From contig NC_067490.1 of the NCBI RefSeq assembly GCF_947179515.1, positions 29,818,327-29,882,326 on the forward strand: a stretch of 64,000 nucleotides of DNA, in the 5' to 3' direction. Source of the stretch: Apodemus sylvaticus (lineage: Eukaryota > Chordata > Mammalia > Rodentia > Muridae). The position numbers and the translations under genes are program-made. Positions 56,428 through 64,000 of this stretch are shown here, piece after piece; the first letter of the stretch is position 1, and each line of letters opens with the position of its first letter. The notes under the pieces are model-generated. The model did no database searches and was not told the origin of the DNA. It was given only the letters and a program-made list of their open reading frames with translations.

Positions 56428-56835
56428 GATTCGAGCTAGATTCTGTCTGAACTCCTCCCCACAGTTACCTGGCAACACTCAGGTAGGTCTGGTTCACTAT
56501 AAAAGGGGCTACTTGCCCCTCCTCTCCCTCTTGCTTCTCTTGCCCCTCCTACTCTCTTAGCCTCTCTCTTGCCCTCCTGGGCTCTTCTTTTCCTCCCTCC
56601 CCTCCCCCTTTCCCCATGTAGTCATAGCCAGCCTCTCCTTCTCTCTGCCTTTCTCTGCCTCTACTACACCCTTAACTCCTGACCCCATGCCCTAAATAAA
56701 CTCTATTCTATACTATACCGTCGTCGTGCATTTGGTCCCTCAGGGGAAGGGATTTGGTCCCGCAGAGGCACCCTCTTCCCCCACACCGCCCACAGAACAT
56801 AGTCTTTACCTAGCTCTCTTTTTATGATCACAACA
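56428..56835 (+). repeat. partial LTR, same family as 38437-39272
   Basis: CACAGTTACCTGGCAACACT, CTATAAAAGGGGCTACTTGC (TATA box near 56499), a short C/T tract, AATAAACTCTATTCTATAC (poly(A) signal near 56695), CCCTCAGGGGAAGGGATTTG and the end TTTTATGATCACAACA are in the same order as the first copy. The U3 is truncated on the left. No internal region. Confidence 0.7.
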
Positions 56836-57603
56836 ATAGTCAGGGAACTCCCCATCTCTCTGAAGCTCAGATGAGTTCTCCTGAAGCAAGCAGTGAGAGC
56901 ACAGCTCTTCCAGAAGAGGCCCTTTCTTGTTGCTTTTTACCCCCTGAGTACCTGACTCCAGTTTAAGACATATTTGATATTAAATGTACTGAATTTATTA
57001 GCATTTTTATGTTTTGTTCACTAAAATCAGTTTTAAAAATGAAAGACTCAACATTCTCCACACCTTAATACACCAGAGGTAATATTGTTAAATACTTGCC
57101 CTCCTTTGGCTGCTCTGAGTAGCTTGTGTATAAGTGCAAACATCCTAACATGAAGAATGAAGCAGGTGCACAATTCTTCCCTTTACAATCTTCTAATATT
57201 CTTTTATTTTGACTGGTAAAATTAGTGGCAAACCAAGTTAAAAACGTAACATTATGGTTTTGAAATGCTGGGCCCTGTTTCGATGGGACTGACTAGGTGA
57301 TGAGTCCACACCTCAACAGTGCTGAGTTTAGAGTAAATACATTGTGTCTCACTGAAAGACCATCATGTTCCCCGTGGCTCTGAAGTGTGAGAGCATGGTG
57401 TGTATTTGATATTGATAATTTGTTCTCACTTTCTCCTTTAACTACCACAAAACTCCTTCAAGAAGAACTAGGGCAGGAGACATGATCCAGTCACAATCTG
57501 AATGATTAATGCCTAGAACCTGAGAAAAGATGGAAGGACAGAATTGTCTCCACAATGTTGTCCTATGCTTTCTATATTGACTGTACCATGTACATGGCCC
57601 ACG

Positions 57604-57605
<2 letters not shown>
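56836..57605. other. unassigned DNA
   Basis: No recognised repeat or coding frame. Confidence 0.35.
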
Positions 57606-57681
<76 letters not shown>

Positions 57682-57691
57682 AGGGGGGGGG
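57606..57691. repeat. (CT)25(CA)13G9 compound microsatellite
   Basis: A CT run to 57657, a CA run to 57682, then nine G bases (57683-57691). Each tract is uninterrupted. Confidence 0.97.
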
Positions 57692-59319
57692 AGAGAAAAT
57701 AATAAAACATTTTTAAAAGAGGAAGGAGGTGGCAGCTTTTTATAGTAATTTGCCTAATTACAATTCCTAATTTCCTTCAATTTGTTCTAATTGACACTAT
57801 TGTGCCATTCTATATTTACGACTAATTGGATGACTTCTCTAAAGAGAAATGAGCCTTAAGGTAAGACTCCTATTCCTGGGATTTTTCCATCCATGCCCAA
57901 GATCTCTCAGTTCTGCCCAGGGGAACCTATGTGATCTCTGTTGACTTTATCTTGCCTTTGCTCTTAATCCCATTTACCACCCTGGATGCAGCTGTACTGC
58001 TTTGCAATATAAAGTTCACCTTTCATCTGACTCTCTTGAAGTTGGTGGCTTATTCAGAAAGCTTTGTTTGGGAGAGGGAGAGAAAGTTGCCCTGCAAGTT
58101 CTACCAGGCAAGCTCTTCTTTCCAGTATGCTCGGATCTCAGAACTGTCTTCTAGCCTCTTTCTCGTGCAGGAATGGGTTTGGACCCTGAGTGACTCTTTG
58201 AGGTATAATTTATCCATCCCTAAATGATTGTCATCATTGTTTATTATGTTGTCTTAAACACTTAAACTTTTAAAATTTGTTGATATTTTATAGCCAAAGT
58301 TATGATTCTACAATAATTTTGACATTTGAAAGAAAATAGAATATAAAAATATGTATTCATAGGCTACAAAAGCTTGCATAAGTTTATTAATGTAAATGCT
58401 TTAATATATAGCTTGCATACCAATACTTTATTATCATCTGATCCTGCCCTGCTAAAAGTAATCTTATAATTATATAATATTAAAGTTTTCTTTGTATTTT
58501 AAAGTATTTGTTTTTGTGCATTTCAGCAGATAATAGTGTATGCTGTAATATCTTTAATACTGATTTGATTTATAAAATATCTACTTGTTACAATCTTTTG
58601 TCATAGAGTACGTTCTTAATTAATATTATTGTAATTGTTTTAATAGGAAAGAGACTTGAGAAAGAAAATGCTGAGGTTGGGGAGTCACCCCACAAACCAC
58701 ACAAACACCAATCTCAGTCAGACAGGAATGAATGGTTTATTGGACGCACACCCTACTGCTGTGTCAATGACTGGAAGGCATGGAATGAGATGACTACCTC
58801 TATGCTGGGGGTAGGGGGTAGACATCAACAGAAAATGTTATTTGAAATAGAGATATTTTGCTCATACAGGGGAAAAAATCCATATTTGTCTGAGACTGCT
58901 TTCAGAGGCAGGTAATATCACTGACTATATAGATCCATCACATATGACTTTATTTTTCCATTTAATCATCTTTGTGTTTGTGGCCTGGATCCAACCTGGC
59001 AGTCCATTATTACCTTCTCTTTTCTCATCTGCCATATGGTCTGTTATTCTCAGCTCTACGGTTCCATCCTTTTTCTCTGAAGTGTGATTCCGGCAGAAAG
59101 AAGAAATGAAAGCAGCCATAAGAATCTACAAGGGCAACATTATTGAAAACTTGTTCTAATCGAGGACACAGAACCTGAACAGGCAGGCCATCCTTTCTAA
59201 CCAGGCAAGGCCTCCAGTGGAGGGTTTGGTACAACCCAGTTACAAAACCTCTCATCTGCAGCTTGTCACGCCTATAGGGTGTGCTGGGACCAGAGCCTAA
59301 CGTAATCGTCCATCAAAAA
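57692..59319. other. unassigned DNA with LTR-like hints
   Basis: Two hints only. Near 58000-58060, GCAATATAAAGTTCACC and following could be an R-U5. Near 58672-58745 the reverse complement CCAATAAACCATTCATTCC then GGGGTGACTCCCCAACC resembles an antisense poly(A) signal and U5. No TG...CA pair could be matched, so neither is called as an element. A 98-codon plus frame (57931-58227) has no known domain. Confidence 0.25.
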
Positions 59320-59324
59320 AAGAC

Positions 59325-59885
59325 CAGAAAGACTTCATCCAGCAACTGATGGGAACAGATTCAAAGTCCCACAGCCAAATATTAGGCAGGGCTTGGGGAG
59401 TCCTTTGGAGGATGGAAAGGAAGGATTGGAGGAGCCAGCGAGATCAGAGACACCATAAGAACACAGCCTGCACAATCAACTTACTGAGAGGCAAGTGGGC
59501 TCACAGAGATCAGGGAGCCTGGGTGGGCCTGACTTAGGTTCTCTACTATATGTCCTGGCTGAGTAGCTTAGTGTTCTTTTGGGATTCCTAGCAATGGGAG
59601 CAGGAGCTGTCTCTGACTCTTATGCCTGCCTTTGGGACTCTTTTCCCCCTTCTCAGTTTCCTTCTCCAGCTTTGATGTGAGACTATGTGTTTCATCTTAA
59701 CACATAGTTTGTATGTGGTTATTTTGTATTTGGTTGATGTCTATGGAAGGCCTCCTCTTTTCTGAGGGAGGGTAAAAGGGGGCTGGATCTAGGCAAAGGG
59801 GGAGGGGGCACAGGAAAAAAAGAGGAAACTATAGTCAGGAAGTAATGTATGAGAGAAGAATAAATAAAAAGAAAAAAAGAAAAGA
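59325..59885 (+). mobile_element. LINE-1 3'UTR, older (Lx-type) family
   Basis: CATCCAGCAACTGATGGGAA, GGCAGGGCTTGGGGAGTCC, AATGGGAGCAGGAGCTGTCT, TTTGGGACTCTTTTCCCCC and GTAATGTATGAGAGAAGAAT followed by AATAAAAAG and an A/G-rich tail are in the order of old rodent L1 3' ends. No ORF2 is included. Confidence 0.8.
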
Positions 59886-60520
59886 AAAGACATCACCTTG
59901 ACCAAAGGAACCAGATGAGCTTATATTCCCCATCTACTGGTTACCACAGCCGATTTCTGTCAGCAGGGATGGTGTTGTTAATGGCTCATAAAGGAAAAAG
60001 GGTTGGAAACACCCACCACCAACAACAAAGAAGTAGGAAGGTCAATTGTGTAAGCAACAAATCGGTGCTTCAGTCCTTCCTATATTTCATTAGATCCTTA
60101 TTACTGCTTTAACAATCTTACACTAGCTGTCGATGTTGTGTGTCTTATTATAGTATCTTTAGCATTATTTTTATGTCCCATAGTGCCAGTTCTGTCAAAT
60201 CTTCATCCAAGTCACAGCATTTACTGGCAAAGGCAGCCCACACCATCTAAAGTATTTTCAGAGTAGATATCTTCAAGAACTAGTGCTAGAACTCAAAAGA
60301 ACTTGCCCCTAAGGTGCAGAGATTTGTGTGTTTTTATCAGCTTTATTGGTGATTATGAGCTACAAGAATAGGTTTTATTTTCCTTGTCGTTTTCCATCCC
60401 AAAGAAGCAATAAGAGATGCTCTAATTTAAAGTAGGATTCCTGTTAATGGAAATATTCTCTAGGATTTGCAACAGCTACTTGCTGATTATGCCTGATAAT
60501 TAAAGTATACACATTTTGTG
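59886..60520. other. unassigned DNA
   Basis: No recognised feature. Confidence 0.35.
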
Positions 60521-60740
60521 GCTAGAGGGATCAGGGGTTAGAAGCACTGGCTACTCTTCCAGAGGACTTACATTTATTTCCTGGTACTCACATTGTGGTT
60601 CCTAAACCATAAACCATCTAACTACCATCCCAGGGGGAATCTCACGCCCTCTTCTGGCCTCTGATGGTACTTCAGGTACCTGGTACACAGAATACATGGA
60701 GGCAAAATACCCACCCACATAAAACAAAATGAAAAACAAT
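60521..60740 (+). mobile_element. B3 SINE
   Basis: The tRNA-like half (TGGCTAGAGGGATCAGGGGT, CACTGGCTACTCTTCCAGAG) is followed by the B3-specific CCATCTAACTACCATCCCAG and GGCAAAATACCCACCCACAT, with an A-rich tail. Moderately diverged. Confidence 0.8.
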
Positions 60741-61330
60741 TAAATGCAAGCATTGCACGTTTTTGAAGTAAAGCAATGCCTTAATAACATAATTAGCCCA
60801 CTGATTTTTTTTGCAATTATCAAGGTAACAAATGAAAACTATAGCTTAAGAGATCATGGTGTCATCATTCTGGTATCTCTGGAGCTGCAGGTTGACCTAG
60901 CATACCAAATACTGACTAAAAGGTAATTTATAGATCCTAGACTAGTAATTCTCTTATTAAATATCTTACTGATATCCTGGTTCTGTTCTGAAGTCAAGAA
61001 AACTTTCTTCAAATGATAACGCTGATGATACGCTTATACTTAGAAATGTCTTACGTTCAAAAATATAATGTAAGACCATACGGGCTAAATTTTAATAGTT
61101 TGTTATTTTAATAATTATATAACCAAGTCTCAGGTCATGTTTTACTAGTCAAGAACTCTAAATCTCAAAAGGAACTATTTTAAATAATTTTATGTTTATA
61201 TAATTGACCATATACTAGTAACACAGGAAAAAAAAACTTTTGTAGGGAGGAAAAAAAAAAGAAAAAAGCCAATGATTTATAAAGAATGTCTAAAAATCCA
61301 AATTTTAAATTGACTACCCGTAGCAAAGGG
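60741..61330. other. unassigned DNA
   Basis: AT-rich, with A runs near 61230-61265. Nothing recognised. Confidence 0.35.
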
Positions 61331-61340
61331 TTCGTGTTCT

Positions 61341-61505
61341 TGCCAGAGGTAGTAGCTCACACCTTTAATCCCAACACTCAGGAGGCAGAAGTAGATAGAT
61401 TTCTGTGAGTTCAAAGCTACCCTAGTCTACAGAGTTAGTTCCAAGATAATCAGGGATACATAGAGAAAAACTATCTTGAAACAACTACAACACCACCAAA
61501 AAGAC
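61341..61505 (+). mobile_element. B1 SINE, older
   Basis: GCCAGAGGTAGTAGCTCACA, CTTTAATCCCAACACTCAGG and TTCTGTGAGTTCAAAGCTAC follow B1 with substitutions. The duplication TTCGTGTTCT lies at 61331-61340 and 61506-61515. Confidence 0.9.
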
Positions 61506-61590
61506 TTCGTGTTCTGACCAATCAATATCCTTCTAACATTATAAAGTCCCTGACAAGAAAGATAAATGCATTAATTACAATTGAATTTTG

Positions 61591-61800
61591 CGGAGTTGGG
61601 GAGATAGCTCAGTAGTGAATAGTACTTGTTGCTATTACCAAGGACCAACATCTGTTTCAGGCATCTTACAAATACTTTTAACTCTAGCCCCAGAGAATCT
61701 GACACGTCTGGCCTCTACAGGAGCACATACACATACCACCACCACCACAACAACAGCAACAACAATGATGACAATAATAATAATAATAAATATAAAATGA
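61591..61800 (+). mobile_element. B3 SINE with trinucleotide tail
   Basis: GAGTTGGGGAGATAGCTCAG, then CTCTAGCCCCAGAGAATCTG and TCTGGCCTCTACAGGAGC identify B3. The tail (about 61735-61792) passes from ACC to ACA to AAT units. Confidence 0.8.
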
Positions 61801-62125
61801 ATTTTAAAATATTGTATTTTTTGAGCTAAATATGTGACTTAATAAAATTCTTGTTTTTGCAAATTCAAGGCTGTGAGTTTAACATCCAGAGACCATGTGA
61901 AAAATCTGAGCACAGCAGTATGCATTTACAGTTTCAGGGCTGAGAAGGGCAGAGTGTCTGAAACACCTGCTCAGCCCATAATGTACAATTCAGATATAAT
62001 TGTTTTACTGGGGCACAGTGGCATTCATCCATTTTGGTGATTGCTTTCACACTGAGGCAGTGCTGAGTGGTGGAGGTTGAGGCAGAGGCCACAAGTTCTC
62101 CATCTAAAATAATTCCCTTCACACA

Positions 62126-62158
<33 letters not shown>

Positions 62159-62319
62159 GGGGGGGGATATGCCTTCTTAAAATACAATAATAATATTTGC
62201 CCTGCCTATGAGATGCATAGGGATAAAGATGGAGCAGAGATTGAGGGAAAGGCCAACCAAGACTGACCCAACTTGAGACCCATCCCATGGGAGAGAGCCA
62301 ACCTCTGACACTACTATGC
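61801..62319. other. unassigned DNA with compound microsatellite
   Basis: Includes (CA)11(GA)8 followed by G9 at about 62120-62166. Around 61990-62100 the reverse complement might hold old B1-like traces, too weak to call. Confidence 0.4.
62120..62166. repeat. (CA)n(GA)nG9 compound microsatellite
   Basis: A CA run to about 62142, GA to about 62158, then nine G bases. Confidence 0.95.
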
Positions 62320-62905
62320 TTGCAGACAGGAGCCTAACATAACTGTCTCCTGAGAGGCTTCATACAGTAGCTGATGGAAACTGATGCAGAGGCCCACAAC
62401 CAAACAGAAGGCAGAGCTTTGGGGAGGGGGTCTTGTGGAAGAGTTGGGGTAGGATTAGGGAAGCTGGAGGGGGTCAAAGATACCACAAGAAGATCTACAG
62501 AATCAATTAACCTGTGCTCATGGTGGCTCAGAGACTGATCTACCAACCAAAGAGCATGCAGGCCCTGGACCTAGGCCCCCTACACATTTGTAGCAGACGT
62601 ACAGCTTGGTCTTCATGCAGGTCTCCTAATAATTGTGGTTGGGGCTGTCTCTGAGTCTGTTGCCTGCCTTTGAACCAAGATGTCCAGTTAGGCCTCAGTG
62701 GGTGAGGATGCATTCAGTCCTGCTATGTGACTGGACATCCCAGAGTGGGGTGGTACCCAAGGTGGGGGAGGGGTTTCCTCTCCCTTGAGGAAAAGGGGGA
62801 GAGGGTAATGGGAAGAGGACTTTGAATGAATGGGATTGGAGGAGAGGAGGGAGGGGCTGTGAAGGATGTAAAGTGAGTAAATAAAGTTATAAAATATTTT
62901 CATAA
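62320..62905 (+). mobile_element. LINE-1 3'UTR, older family
   Basis: GCAGACAGGAGCCTAACATA, CAGTAGCTGATGGAAACTG, GCCTCAGTGGGTGAGGATGC and the purine-rich GAGGAAAAGGGGGAGAGGG stretch, then GTAAATAAAGTTATAAAA, match old rodent L1 3' ends and parallel 50695-51265. No ORF2. Confidence 0.8.
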
Positions 62906-63021
62906 AATTTAAAAATCCCTAGTAGCTCACATAAGTGTTCAGTGAGTATTTAATAACTCTTTAAATATTTTCTAACATGTTGCATTGGAAAGAAAAGTGT
63001 TTTTTCAAAACCTCTTTATAG

Positions 63022-63205
63022 CCGGGCGGTTGGTGTCACATGCCTATAATCCCAGCACTCTGGGAGGCAGAGGCAGGCGGATTTCTGAGTTCGAAGCCAG
63101 CCTGGTCTACAGAGTGAGTTCCAGGTCAGCCAGGGCTACACAGAGAAACCCTGTCTCGAAAAAAAAAACAAATCCAAACAAAAAAAACAAACAAAAACAA
63201 AAAAA
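63022..63205 (+). mobile_element. B1 SINE (young Mus type)
   Basis: GCCGGGCGGTTGGTGTCACA to GAAACCCTGTCTCGAAAAAA, then an A-rich tail with C interruptions. The 15-bp duplication AAAACCTCTTTATAG is at 63007-63021 and 63206-63220. Confidence 0.97.
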
Positions 63206-63220
63206 AAAACCTCTTTATAG

Positions 63221-63530
63221 GGTTAGACTAGCCAGTGACTCCTGAGATTGGATGTGCAATAGGAAACAGAAGTGAAGTTTGGAATAAGGAATGGTTTCTA
63301 TACTTCGATGTTGATGGTGGCTAGGATTTTGCACTGTGAAAGAATACTTATTTGTGTGATCTTCAGAGCATATAAGTTATGTTGCAATGAAAGTCCCACT
63401 TAAAAAAAATAAAAAACATGAAATGCTTGAATAAGTTAAATATTTCTCAAGACATTTTGTTCTTTATTCTGATAGTCTAAGTTAGAACTGACTATACAAA
63501 TGTTCAGATGGTCCATTCATGAGCAGGACA
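63221..63530. other. short unassigned gap
   Basis: Nothing recognised between the B1 and the LTR at the window edge. Confidence 0.4.
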
Positions 63531-64000
63531 TGCCAGGAGCCATTCTCATATAGATCTCAAAACCTCCTCCTTTTAGCCATCTTACACGCTCAAGCCTGCT
63601 TTTAGAATGAAAAGTACTAACTCTCAGGTTATCCAAGTTGGTCAGCACATATAGAGCTCACCTGAGTTGGTTAGAACAAACAGAGCTCACCTGCAGTTAG
63701 GTTACTATAGCAAACTCTTTCCACTTCACCTCCTCATGATCATTTTAGCTAGCCAGATTCCTTGACATCCAGCCAGCTTTCCCATGAGATTCTGAGAGAC
63801 AATTCTGAGACTACTGCCTAGAGACAATGTTTAGAGACAATGCTTGCTCCCTGAGAGACTGTTCCCTGGAGACAATGTTTGCCCTCTCATACCCCCTCCT
63901 TACATCCTGCTTGCTTTCCTTTATATTGTGGTGTGAGAAAATAAAATTTGACAGCTTGGTCAGAATCCTGTCGTGCTGTCTGTCTCTTGCATCTCTTGTC
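63531..64000 (+). repeat. LTR, truncated by the window edge
   Basis: It begins near TGCCAGGAGCCATTCTCATA. GAGACAATG-type units recur between about 63797 and 63875, with a TATATTGTGG box near 63922, an AATAAAATTTGACAGC poly(A) signal near 63940 and a C/T-rich U5 (CTGTCTGTCTCTTGCATCTC) running off the end. The layout is ERVK-like. Whether an internal region follows cannot be seen. Confidence 0.6.

Overview
The window looks like nuclear DNA of a house mouse or a close Mus relative. This rests on its dispersed repeats: B1 SINEs of the recent Mus type, B2 elements with the usual tRNA-like 5' half and AATAAA-rich tail, B3 and ID/B4 SINEs, mouse-type LINE-1 (ORF1 beginning MAKGKHKNPT or MVKGKHKKP, ORF2 ending in LISGY), and rodent endogenous-retrovirus LTRs including one resembling the IAP/ERVK class. 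There are no bacterial features. I find no complete protein-coding gene. Nearly every open reading frame is a LINE-1 remnant, a translated SINE or a microsatellite.

Layout. Positions 1-1700 hold the only gene-like signal: a short, very CpG-rich island (about 1370-1620) with a Sp1-type GC box and a perfect GTAAGT splice donor on the minus strand after position 1405. This suggests the promoter and non-coding first exon of a gene that runs leftward out of the window. Everything to the right would then be upstream intergenic sequence. Positions 2-16 kb carry scattered SINEs, a 14-bp-TSD LINE-1 with a 5' inversion (9601-10949), an 81-bp pure TTC tract and several LTR-like repeats. Positions 17-28 kb contain two antisense LINE-1 5' halves (5'UTR, ORF1 and the first codons of ORF2) that stop at nearly the same ORF2 position. 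The second abuts an AT-rich tandem array of about 161-bp units (25440-26390). Positions 33.2-37.4 kb hold a 4.1-kb antisense LINE-1 with a T38 run grown inside ORF2. Positions 38-51 kb are rich in solo LTRs (38437, 41893, 43976, 44652, 50068) and SINEs plus another TSD-flanked LINE-1 3' end (45531-46290). Positions 51-64 kb carry B1/B2/B3 copies, older LINE-1 3'UTRs in plus orientation, several long microsatellites and a truncated LTR at the right edge.

The parts do not work together as a pathway. The window is a record of retrotransposition, tandem expansion and decay beside one probable promoter. I found no convincing new biological system. The observations most worth checking are the 161-bp array and its junction with LINE-1, the shared 3' breakpoint of two ORF1-only LINE-1 segments, a B1 element split by about 110 bp of nearly perfect alternating purine-pyrimidine DNA, and the orphan CpG-island exon.

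Family names are recognised by eye. LTR and old-repeat subfamily names are withheld where I cannot be sure, and element ends without a stated target-site duplication (TSD) are approximate.
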